Source of the DNA: Patescibacteria group bacterium
Lineage (GTDB): Bacteria > Patescibacteria > UBA1384 > CAILIB01
Reading direction: 5' to 3'
Length of the DNA: 15,982 bases
Assembly (NCBI GenBank): GCA_020696955.1
Contig: JAJFBK010000005.1
Span: forward strand, 1 to 15,982
A program made the position numbers and the translations under genes. The stretch's first letter is position 1; every line of letters starts with the position of its first letter. A model generated the notes under the pieces. It saw only the letters and a program-made list of their open reading frames with translations, had not been told where the DNA came from and made no database searches. Of the stretch, positions 1-5,861 are shown piece by piece.

Positions 1-438
1 CTCGATACCTTCGTCATGCATGACTTTTTCATCTCCCATGACATACCAGGTACGATCAAGCTTGCCCACTATTCCGGTCGATCCCAGGCTATCGGTATCG
101 ATCTCCCTCACTGGCAATCCGTTTTCAGACGCAGCCAGGGCAATCGCTTTAAACAAGGGATGTTTCGTACGGGCTGACAGACTACCTGCTACCTGCAAAA
201 CATGCTGCTTAGTCTCCAATGTCTGGTCCTGCATGCCAAAATAACTGCCCAAAATCGGGGTTCCGCTAAAGAAAAAACCACTTGAAGTAATGATCAAATG
301 ATCGCAGGTCGCCATCATGCGCATCGTTGGCACGTCCTTAAGGCTTCCTCTCAAGTGTTCGGGGAAGCTATCGAGTTGTTTTTTGAGGTATCGCTCTAGA
401 AGCATGGAATGGTCTATTTCAATCTCCAGTATAGCCAA
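1..438 (-). CDS. Degenerate P-type ATPase-like soluble protein, 5' part (runs off left edge)
   Basis: An open minus-strand frame of 146 codons runs to the window edge, so the C-terminal part is missing. Residues about 43-146 follow the cytoplasmic P and N domains of CopA-type metal ATPases: a short strand (CDHLII), then the place where DKTGT should be, then a GTP turn near 59-61, then the N-domain HP motif in TKHPLFKAI (H93, P94) and a STGIVGK turn. The phosphorylated aspartate is absent: the DKTGT position reads TSSGF (51-55). No membrane segment precedes it, whereas true pumps have several, so this should be a soluble protein that cannot form the usual phosphoenzyme. I chose TTG at 438 because AGGGG lies about 5 nt upstream; GTG at 444 or ATG at 405 are alternatives. 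It diverges from nfu with about 30 bp between starts. Function is unknown. Confidence 0.6.
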   Translation of the reverse strand, partial: MAILEIEIDHSMLLERYLKKQLDSFPEHLRGSLKDVPTMRMMATCDHLIITSSGFFFSGTPILGSYFGMQDQTLETKQHVLQVAGSLSARTKHPLFKAIALAASENGLPVREIDTDSLGSTGIVGKLDRTWYVMGDEKVMHDEGIE

Positions 439-451
439 TGGCACCCCTATT

Positions 452-460
452 TGCTATGGT
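452..460 (+). promoter_or_regulatory. Extended -10 promoter of nfu
   Basis: TGCTATGGT (TGn plus TATGGT) ends 9 nt before the nfu ATG at 470, which predicts a very short 5' leader. It lies inside the start region of the divergent minus-strand gene. There is no convincing -35 box, as is usual for extended -10 promoters. Confidence 0.4.
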
Positions 461-469
461 TTGGAAGCA

Positions 470-748
470 ATGACAGCCATCCTTCACTCAAGAGTAGAAA
501 AAATCGTGACAGACGTCGCCCCCATGCTCGGAATGCACGGAGGAAGCATTGAATTGGTGGAAATAACTCCCGAAAACATCGTGAAACTTCGCTTCAAAGG
601 CGCCTGTGTCGGCTGCAGCGCCGCTGACATGACCCTTGAGTACGGCCTCAAGGAAATGATAATGATCCAAGTGGAGGAAGTCGAAGACGTGGTTGCCGTA
701 AATGACGAAGAAATCACCCATGAGCCACCGATGACTCCTCTCTACTAA
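470..748 (+). CDS. Nfu-type iron-sulfur scaffold/carrier (NifU C-terminal domain)
   Basis: A 92-aa stand-alone NifU C-terminal (Nfu) domain. The N-terminal helix with a GGSIELVEI strand and the cluster-binding CxxC at C46 and C49 (GACVGCSAADMTLEYGL) are diagnostic; a pair of subunits would hold a 4Fe-4S cluster between their CxxC motifs. Nfu proteins hand clusters made by SufBCD to target enzymes; with no SufA in view, this is the likely carrier here. The frame is open upstream to 317, but the family homology begins at MTAILHSRVEKIV, so I chose ATG 470, with GGAAG a few bases upstream. sufC follows after about 11 nt, so the two genes are probably cotranscribed. The tail after residue 80 (EEITHEPPMTPLY) is acidic/proline-rich and not part of the domain. 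Confidence 0.88.
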   Translation: MTAILHSRVEKIVTDVAPMLGMHGGSIELVEITPENIVKLRFKGACVGCSAADMTLEYGLKEMIMIQVEEVEDVVAVNDEEITHEPPMTPLY

Positions 749-759
749 CTCTTTTGGAA

Positions 760-1494
760 ATGCTCGAAATCACTGATCTCCACGCTTCTATCGAAGACAA
801 AAAAATACTCTCCGGCCTTTCTCTCACTATAAAGAAAGGGGAATGGGCGGCCTTGATGGGCCCCAACGGCTCTGGCAAATCCACACTCGCCCACATATTG
901 GCCGGCCACCCTTCTTATGAAGTACAGAGCGGCTCCATTTTGCTTGAAGGACAGGACGTCCTGGCCATGGCCCCTGAAGGGCGAGCAGCCAATGGCATCT
1001 TCTTGGCATTTCAATACCCTGCCAGCATCCCAGGCGTATCAGTCTCACAATTCCTACGCCTTTCATTAAACGCCCAGCAAAAAGCTCGAGGAGAAGAAGT
1101 GACTGGGGTAGCGCCCTTCATCAAGCTGCTGCGCACTCACATGAAAACCTTAGAAATGCCCATGAGTTTTGCCGAACGAGCAGTGGGTGACGGATTCTCA
1201 GGAGGAGAGAAAAAACGGTTGGAAATGCTTCAAATGCTCGTGCTCCAACCAAAGCTTGTCATCTTGGATGAGATCGATTCCGGCCTCGACATCGACGCCA
1301 TGAAGGTGGTATCAGATGCCGTTAAAGAACTCGACAAAACCCGGACCTCAGTACTGATTATCACCCATTACCAGCGATTGCTGAATTACCTGACACCGGA
1401 CTCGGTTCATGTGATGAAGGAAGGGCAAATCATTAAGAGCGGCGGGGCCGAGCTGGCTCTGCAACTCGAAGCCGAGGGATATTCAGAAATATAA
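760..1494 (+). CDS. sufC: SufC, ATPase of the SufBCD iron-sulfur assembly complex
   Basis: A 244-aa ABC-type ATPase with every functional motif: Walker A GPNGSGKST (34-42), Q-loop FQYP (Q85), signature FSGGEKKR (146-153), Walker B VILDE (167-171) followed by IDSGLDIDA, and the H-loop ITHYQR (H203). The FSGGEKKR signature, the GLDIDA after Walker B and the absence of membrane domains are typical of SufC rather than of transporters. It drives conformational change in SufB-SufD during cluster assembly in the cytoplasm. ATG 760 matches the usual MLEI start; the frame also allows TTG at 754. No clear ribosome site is present, so translation may be coupled to nfu, which ends at 748. Unusually, sufB does not follow directly: 270 bp with an opposite-strand small gene intervene. 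Confidence 0.95.
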   Translation: MLEITDLHASIEDKKILSGLSLTIKKGEWAALMGPNGSGKSTLAHILAGHPSYEVQSGSILLEGQDVLAMAPEGRAANGIFLAFQYPASIPGVSVSQFLRLSLNAQQKARGEEVTGVAPFIKLLRTHMKTLEMPMSFAERAVGDGFSGGEKKRLEMLQMLVLQPKLVILDEIDSGLDIDAMKVVSDAVKELDKTRTSVLIITHYQRLLNYLTPDSVHVMKEGQIIKSGGAELALQLEAEGYSEI

Positions 1495-1525
1495 AAAATC
1501 TGCGAACCGATTTGATTCGCAGATT
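1490..1525 (-). terminator. Rho-independent terminator of the 46-aa minus-strand gene
   Basis: A perfect 10-bp stem, AATCTGCGAA / TTCGCAGATT with a 9-nt loop, spans 1497-1525. Read on the minus strand it is followed by a run of T, so it terminates leftward transcription coming from the 46-aa gene. On the plus strand it lacks a T tract, so sufC transcripts may read through toward sufB, antisense to the small gene. Confidence 0.7.
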
Positions 1526-1539
1526 CAGATTGCCGATCT

Positions 1540-1680
1540 TTACTTTTCTCGTCTTGCAATAGAAGGCTTTATAAGCCGTAAGGAAATACGCCGCCTCCTC
1601 GCTATTATGGCTGCTTTCTTTTTTAAATCTGGCGAAATGTAGTACCCTATTTTGGATTGCTTCCCATCATTGAACGTCAT
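1540..1680 (-). CDS. 46-aa basic protein, possibly a ribbon-helix-helix regulator
   Basis: A short frame of 46 codons with a textbook ribosome site: GGAGGTG lies 7 nt before the ATG at 1680. It also has its own promoter (below) and a downstream minus-strand terminator, so it is a complete transcription unit despite its size. The protein is very basic (eight Lys and ten Arg). Its pattern, a short strand (SKIGYYIS), PDLKKKAAIIARRRR helix, ISL turn and second helix, resembles the CopG/Arc ribbon-helix-helix fold, in which 'IS-x-DL...A...SL..I' is common; this match is by eye only. It sits between sufC and sufB on the opposite strand and diverges from sufB with 84 bp between starts, the arrangement expected of a local regulator. 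No known SUF regulator of this type comes to mind. Confidence 0.6.
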   Translation of the reverse strand: MTFNDGKQSKIGYYISPDLKKKAAIIARRRRISLRLIKPSIARREK

Positions 1681-1709
1681 ACAAATTCACCTCCTCAAGA
1701 ATTAGTCCG

Positions 1710-1738
1710 ACTATAGCAAAACAGATCATAGAAGGTAA
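1710..1738 (-). promoter_or_regulatory. Promoter of the 46-aa minus-strand gene
   Basis: On the minus strand, TTACCT (1738-1733), a 17-bp spacer and TATAGT (1715-1710) preceded by TGC form a -35/extended -10 promoter. Transcription should start near 1703, giving a leader of about 23 nt that carries the GGAGG site. The box lies inside the divergent sufB promoter region, so a protein bound here could affect both directions. Confidence 0.55.
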
Positions 1739-1751
1739 GTCCTTTTTCGGC

Positions 1752-1757
1752 TATACT
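1752..1757 (+). promoter_or_regulatory. -10 box of sufB, near-leaderless
   Basis: TATACT ends 7 nt before the sufB ATG at 1765, so the transcript would begin at or next to the start codon. No Shine-Dalgarno sequence precedes sufB, which agrees with leaderless initiation. No clear -35 box is seen. Confidence 0.5.
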
Positions 1758-1764
1758 GCAAACC

Positions 1765-3162
1765 ATGCAAAGCACCGCTTTCGTCCACACCCCTTACCGT
1801 TATGGCTTTTCCGATCCGGAAGAGTATTTGGCACGTACCACAAAAGGATTAAGCGAAGATGTCGTCAGGGCTATTTCTGCCTTCAAAAAAGAACCCGAAT
1901 GGATGCTGGAAAAAAGGCTTGAGGCTTATAAGATTTTCTTGGAAAAACCGTTACCAAATTGGGGCGCTGATCTTTCAAAGCTTGATTTCGATCAGATGAC
2001 CTATTTCATGCGGGCCCAGGACAAGCCAGCCAGGGACTGGGATGACGTGCCCGACACTATCAAAAACACTTTCGATCGGCTTGGCGTACCTCAGGCAGAA
2101 CGAAAATTTCTGGCAGGCGTTGGCGCCCAATACGAAAGCGAGGTCATCTACCATAGCCTTCAAAAAGAATGGGAGGATCTTGGGGTTATTTTTACTGATA
2201 CTGACACGGCATTGCGGGACCATCCCGAAATCATTAAGAAGCATTTTGGGACTATTATCCCCTCCCACGACCATAAGTTTGCCGCACTCAATACGGCAGT
2301 CTGGAGCGGGGGAAGCTTCGTCTACATTCCCCAAGGAGTACACGTCACCATTCCCCTCCAGGCTTATTTCCGCATCAACGCCAAAAACGCCGGCCAGTTT
2401 GAGCGCACCCTGATCATTGCCGAAGAAGATTCCTATGTTCATTATGTCGAAGGCTGCTCAGCCCCGACTTACTCAAGCGATTCCCTGCACTCAGCTGTGG
2501 TCGAAGTCATTGTCAAACCAGGCGCTCGGGTCAGGTACACTACCATCCAGAACTGGTCAGACAACGTTTATAACCTGGTAACCAAGCGAGCCGTTGCCCA
2601 TAAAAATGCCACCATGGAATGGGTTGACTGCAACCTCGGCTCCCAAGTAACCATGAAATACCCCTGCGTTGTCATGGTCGGAGAAGGAGCCCGGGCTGAA
2701 GTGCTCTCTTTGGCATTGGCCGGACACGGACAACACCAGGATGCCGGCGCCAAAATGATTCACCTGGCCCCCAACACTTCCTCTTACATTACCGCTAAGT
2801 CTGTTTCCCACAGTGGAGGACGCACCTCTTACCGAGGGCTAGTTCGCACCAATAAGAAAGCCAAGAATTCAGTGTCAAAAGTGGTTTGTGACGCCCTGCT
2901 CCTAGACGACAAATCCCAATCAGACACCTATCCTACAATCGACATTTCCCAAAAGGACACTCGTATCGAACATGAAGCCACGGTTTCAAAAGTAGGAGAA
3001 GAACAGCTCTTTTACCTCCGCTCACGAGGACTATCGGAAACCGAAGCCTCCACCCTTATCGTCAATGGCTTCCTCGAGCCAATCGTCAAAGAATTGCCCA
3101 TGGAATTTGCAGTGGAAATGAACCGGCTCATTGAGCTTCAGATGGAAGGGAGCATCGGATAA
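1765..3162 (+). CDS. sufB: SufB, core scaffold of the SufBCD complex
   Basis: 465 aa, close to the usual SufB length. The conserved core is clear: YVEGCSAP (C231, equivalent to E. coli C254), TIQNWS (Q262, W264), the WVDCNLGS strand, SKVVCDALLLDD and HEATVSKVGEEQLFYLRSRGL, ending with the helical tail LPMEFAVEMNRLIELQMEGSIG. SufB and SufD form a beta-helix heterodimer on which the new cluster is built, powered by SufC and supplied with sulfur by SufS/SufU. At the position of the E. coli cluster-assembly cysteine C405 (CGAHTFP) this protein has serine 384 (SQSDTYP). From memory, actinobacterial and many archaeal SufB proteins carry a similar SRSDTYP, so this is probably a lineage type and not damage. 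The stop codon overlaps the sufD start by one base. Confidence 0.95.
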   Translation: MQSTAFVHTPYRYGFSDPEEYLARTTKGLSEDVVRAISAFKKEPEWMLEKRLEAYKIFLEKPLPNWGADLSKLDFDQMTYFMRAQDKPARDWDDVPDTIKNTFDRLGVPQAERKFLAGVGAQYESEVIYHSLQKEWEDLGVIFTDTDTALRDHPEIIKKHFGTIIPSHDHKFAALNTAVWSGGSFVYIPQGVHVTIPLQAYFRINAKNAGQFERTLIIAEEDSYVHYVEGCSAPTYSSDSLHSAVVEVIVKPGARVRYTTIQNWSDNVYNLVTKRAVAHKNATMEWVDCNLGSQVTMKYPCVVMVGEGARAEVLSLALAGHGQHQDAGAKMIHLAPNTSSYITAKSVSHSGGRTSYRGLVRTNKKAKNSVSKVVCDALLLDDKSQSDTYPTIDISQKDTRIEHEATVSKVGEEQLFYLRSRGLSETEASTLIVNGFLEPIVKELPMEFAVEMNRLIELQMEGSIG

Positions 3163-3737
3163 TGGGAACTCGTCGCCTCGCCTTTTCACCACTTCAGGCC
3201 ATAGCTTTGGAACCGGTAAATTCGGAGACCCTTCATATTGAAATACCGGAAGGGGAGAGTCACTATCACTTTTCCCAAATCCCTGGATCAGCAGAGGAGG
3301 CCCACTTTGTCTTTCATTTACGACATCCTCATTCTAGGCTGCTCATCACCGGAATGGTGATGGCGGCAGGGGAGACTGGTCCCCGCCTTTCCACTCAGGT
3401 CATTCACCATGTACCAGAAACCAGGGCCGAAACTGTCATTCGGACCTTGGCATATGATGCTTCGCAGCCCCATTATGAAGGACTGATTACTATCGAAGAG
3501 GATGCCCAGAATTGTGAATCATACCTCAACCACCACTCCCTGCTCCTGGGAGATACAGCCAAAAGCTGGACCCTGCCCTCTCTTGAAATCAAGGCCGACC
3601 AAGTGAAATGCTCTCATGCCGCCACGCTTAGAACTATTACGGAGCTTGATCTTTTTTATGCCCGCAGTCGAGGACTGACAGCTGCCGAAGCTACGGCCAT
3701 GCACATCGAGGCTTTTTTGTCCGATGTTAAAGCTTAG
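3162..3737 (+). CDS. sufD: Short SufD-like subunit of the SufBCD complex
   Basis: 191 aa, about half the usual SufD length. The C-terminal part carries the family signature: LPSLEIKADQVKCSHAAT (C150 and H152, matching E. coli SufD C358 and H360, of which H360 is needed for cluster formation) followed by LFYARSRGLTAAEA and a terminal helix. Residues 20-135 look like a shortened beta-helix; the N-terminal helical domain of full-length SufD is missing. The start ATG shares one base with the sufB stop (TAATG), so the two are translationally coupled. Both ends look intact, so this is a naturally compact protein, not a fragment. It could also be called a SufB/SufD family protein of minimal type. 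Confidence 0.85.
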   Translation: MGTRRLAFSPLQAIALEPVNSETLHIEIPEGESHYHFSQIPGSAEEAHFVFHLRHPHSRLLITGMVMAAGETGPRLSTQVIHHVPETRAETVIRTLAYDASQPHYEGLITIEEDAQNCESYLNHHSLLLGDTAKSWTLPSLEIKADQVKCSHAATLRTITELDLFYARSRGLTAAEATAMHIEAFLSDVKA

Positions 3738-3752
3738 AAGCCGGGACTGTAC

Positions 3753-3781
3753 TGGACAAAATTAACTATTTATGATATAGA
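3753..3781 (+). promoter_or_regulatory. Promoter of the 126-aa gene
   Basis: TGGACA (3753-3758), a 17-bp spacer and TATAGA (3776-3781) preceded by TGA form a good promoter. The leader of about 25 nt contains GAGGAGGAGAG just ahead of the ATG at 3814. It implies that the 126-aa gene is transcribed separately from sufBD. Confidence 0.55.
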
Positions 3782-3813
3782 GTAGGTATCGAATTGACGA
3801 GGAGGAGAGAAGA

Positions 3814-4194
3814 ATGCAATCAAACCTTATCGTGGTTTCTGGATGCAGCCCATTTACAGCCAACCAGGTAAAAGGATTTTTGGAGTCTGAGCTTCAAAGG
3901 CCGTTCCTGGTTCAGGTGATTATGCCAAGCGACATTATTGGAATGATCGTGGCAAATGAAGATAATCATAAGGTGTTCCGTGGAATCGCCCTTTCCAAAG
4001 CAATTTGGGACGAGAACCCGCAAATCAAAAAGACTTGCGATGCTTATCGCACGCCCTACCAGGTTAACCACCAGACAACACCAGAGAGCTGGCGCACTAA
4101 TGCATACAGCCTTGTTGTTCAGAGAATAGAAAAGGTCCCTCTCCTCGCAAAGGAAGAGGGAGCTCCGACCCTAACTTTGGTTGCAGCTGCATAG
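3814..4194 (+). CDS. Unrecognised 126-aa protein inside the suf cluster
   Basis: A 126-aa soluble protein that I do not recognise. It has a strong ribosome site (GAGGAGGAGAG), its own promoter and a strong terminator downstream, so it is a monocistronic, probably well-expressed unit. The first half alternates strands and helices (NLIVVSGCSPF; then IGMIVANED and VFRGIALSKAIWDE); the second half contains the only other cysteine (KKTCDAYRTPYQ) and ends in a hydrophobic, alanine-rich tail (TLTLVAAA). There is no signal peptide and no metal motif: only two cysteines, far apart. Position between sufD and sufS suggests a link to cluster assembly, but separate promoter and terminator argue for an independent role. 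No function is proposed. Confidence 0.75.
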   Translation: MQSNLIVVSGCSPFTANQVKGFLESELQRPFLVQVIMPSDIIGMIVANEDNHKVFRGIALSKAIWDENPQIKKTCDAYRTPYQVNHQTTPESWRTNAYSLVVQRIEKVPLLAKEEGAPTLTLVAAA

Positions 4195-4211
4195 TCGCAA
4201 CCTCATGACCT

Positions 4212-4240
4212 AAAAGATCGGTTCGCCGATCTTTTTTCTT
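4212..4240 (+). terminator. Terminator of the 126-aa gene (UUCG tetraloop)
   Basis: AAAAGATCGG / CCGATCTTTT closes a TTCG tetraloop and runs straight into more T residues (to 4237). This is a very stable intrinsic terminator that separates the upstream transcripts from sufSU. Confidence 0.9.
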
Positions 4241-4243
4241 CCC

Positions 4244-4252
4244 TGCTATACT
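4244..4252 (+). promoter_or_regulatory. Extended -10 promoter of sufS, near-leaderless
   Basis: TGCTATACT ends 6 nt before the sufS ATG at 4259, directly after the preceding terminator. The mRNA would start at the initiation codon; no Shine-Dalgarno sequence is present. Confidence 0.55.
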
Positions 4253-4258
4253 ACAATC

Positions 4259-5467
4259 ATGAAAACCCATCGAGAGGATTTCCCTCTTTTTAAAACCTAC
4301 CCAGACCTTGTCTACCTGGACAATGCTTCAACCACCCAGAAACCTGAGGTGGTAATTGAAGCTGTAAGTGAATTTTACCGGACAAGCAATGCCAATATTC
4401 ACCGGGGTCTTTACGACTTGAGCATCAAGGCAACCAGCCTTTACGAAGAGGCCCGACAAACCTGTGCTGATTTTTTTGGTGCAGCTAATTCAAAAGAAAT
4501 AATCTTTACCAGGGGAGCCACCGAAGGAATTAATCTGTTGGCCGCTTCACTTTCGCAAAAATGGCAGGCAGGGGACGAAGTCATCCTCTCCGAACTTGAG
4601 CACCATGCCAATCTTGTTCCCTGGCAACAAGTGGCTACCTCTAAAAAAATAGCCCTCAAATTTGCTCAGGTAAATGAAGCAGGAGAAATCGACCTGGACC
4701 ACTTTGAGTCCCTATTAACCGAAAAGACAAAACTGGTATCGCTCTCCCACTGCTCCAACGTACTTGGAACCTTCCTCCCCTCTGCCGAGGTCAAAAAAAG
4801 AATGGACCGGCAGGGGAGTCAGGCCTTATTTTTACTTGATGCCAGCCAATCCGCCGCCCACTTTCAATTTACCTTGAGCGAGCTTGGCTGCGACTTTTTA
4901 GTCTGCTCTGGCCATAAGCTGTACGGCCCCTCCGGAATCGGCATCTTGTGGGGGAGAGCCAGCCTTCTTTCCGACCTCCCGCCCTACCAGACCGGAGGAG
5001 ACATGATTCGCACTGTTTCCTACCAAGAAACCACCTGGAACGATATTCCCTGGAAATTCGAGGCCGGCACCCCCAACATTGAGGGGGCTATTGGGCTTGC
5101 TGCCGCTCTGAAATATCTGCAAAAACATGACATGCTCTGGGTCGAGGCCCACTCTGAGATGCTGAGCAATTATGCGCAAAAAGCGCTAAAAGAGATCCCT
5201 GAAGTCAAAACGCTTGGAAAACCACACCCGGCCAGCGGCATCATTTCGTTTATCGTAGAAGGCATGCACCCGCACGATGTGGCCGAGTTGCTAAATCAAC
5301 GACACATTTGTATCAGGGCCGGACATCACTGTGCCGCCCCCCTCCATGGCAAATTAGGGATCACTGCCAGCAATCGAATTAGTTTTGGCCTCCATAATAC
5401 CGAAGAAGACATCGACAGATTTGTCGAGGCATTAAAAGAGATAATCCAGGACTTCAACCATGTTTGA
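4259..5467 (+). CDS. sufS: SufS, cysteine desulfurase
   Basis: 402 aa, normal for SufS. It is a fold-type I PLP enzyme that converts cysteine to alanine and leaves a persulfide on its own cysteine. Visible landmarks are the N-terminal YLDNASTTQKP, HRGLYDLSIKAT, FTRGATEGIN, SELEHHANLVPW, the PLP-binding LLDASQS (D194, Q197), the Schiff-base lysine in CSGHKLYGPSG (K220) and the catalytic cysteine in RAGHHCAAPL (C358). The RxGHHCAxPL form and short active-site loop are those of SufS (group II) and not IscS (group I). The stop overlaps the sufU start by 8 bases, so the two are coupled: SufU is the sulfur acceptor for this enzyme in the Gram-positive type system. Confidence 0.97.
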   Translation: MKTHREDFPLFKTYPDLVYLDNASTTQKPEVVIEAVSEFYRTSNANIHRGLYDLSIKATSLYEEARQTCADFFGAANSKEIIFTRGATEGINLLAASLSQKWQAGDEVILSELEHHANLVPWQQVATSKKIALKFAQVNEAGEIDLDHFESLLTEKTKLVSLSHCSNVLGTFLPSAEVKKRMDRQGSQALFLLDASQSAAHFQFTLSELGCDFLVCSGHKLYGPSGIGILWGRASLLSDLPPYQTGGDMIRTVSYQETTWNDIPWKFEAGTPNIEGAIGLAAALKYLQKHDMLWVEAHSEMLSNYAQKALKEIPEVKTLGKPHPASGIISFIVEGMHPHDVAELLNQRHICIRAGHHCAAPLHGKLGITASNRISFGLHNTEEDIDRFVEALKEIIQDFNHV

Positions 5468-5822
5468 TATGGTCCAAGAACTGATTTTTGATCGTTACAA
5501 ACACCCGCTTCATAGCGGATCGGTGGAGGGTGCGAATTTGATAGGAGAAGGAGCCAATCCAGTTTGTGGGGATGAAATCCGCATAGAGGCCAGGATCGAA
5601 AACGGGATCATTACCGAGATGAAACATGCTTGCCGGGCTTGCGCCATCTGCACGGCTTCAGCCGATTTGCTGATAGAGGAGTGGCTTGGCAAATCGTTGG
5701 AAGAGGCCCGATCGTTTACTACTGGGGCCGTAACCGAGTTGGTGGGAATACCGCTTTCTCCCCTTCGAATAAAATGCGCCCTGCTTCCCTTAGAAACGCT
5801 GAAGACGGCAGTCGAGAATTAA
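5460..5822 (+). CDS. sufU: SufU-like sulfur acceptor / scaffold (IscU family), short form
   Basis: 120 aa of the NifU N-terminal/IscU family. Ligand positions are present: C36 and D38 in NPVCGDEI, C61 in ACRACAICTASADLL (aligning with GEGCAIS) and C106 in LRIKCALLPLETL. Bacillus-type SufU is about 145 aa and has an insertion of roughly 20 residues between the second and third cysteines; that insertion is missing here, and the conserved serine after 'CAI' is replaced by cysteine (C64), with a further cysteine at C58. The gene starts within the end of sufS, so it most likely works as the sulfur shuttle for SufS. An IscU-like scaffold role is possible given the length, but lack of HscA/HscB and of the LPPVK motif argues against it. 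Confidence 0.9.
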   Translation: MFDMVQELIFDRYKHPLHSGSVEGANLIGEGANPVCGDEIRIEARIENGIITEMKHACRACAICTASADLLIEEWLGKSLEEARSFTTGAVTELVGIPLSPLRIKCALLPLETLKTAVEN

Positions 5823-5861
5823 AAAACCGCCAGGCGAGAGTGCCGAGGCGGTTTTTTAATT
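5817..5861. terminator. Bidirectional terminator between sufU and the exonuclease gene
   Basis: Fifteen-base arms AATTAAAAAACCGCC (5817-5831) and GGCGGTTTTTTAATT (5847-5861) form a perfect inverted repeat with A runs on one side and T runs on the other, so it works in both directions. The sufU stop (TAA) lies inside the left arm and the stop of the convergent gene inside the right arm. Confidence 0.92.

Noticed and set aside
317..469. Upstream extension of the nfu frame
   Set aside because: The extension is not Nfu-like, and most of it is antisense to the minus-strand gene that starts at 438.
1975..2442. 155-codon minus-strand frame inside sufB
   Set aside because: sufB is certain on the plus strand; the opposite frame is a shadow with no ribosome site or known pattern.
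4441..5179. Minus-strand frames inside sufS
   Set aside because: They are shadows of a well-conserved gene and have no independent support.
5465..5467. Alternative code with TGA read as glycine, known in some CPR lineages
   Set aside because: TGA ends sufS, the 107-aa membrane protein and the 141-aa membrane protein at the expected family or operon positions, so TGA is a stop here.
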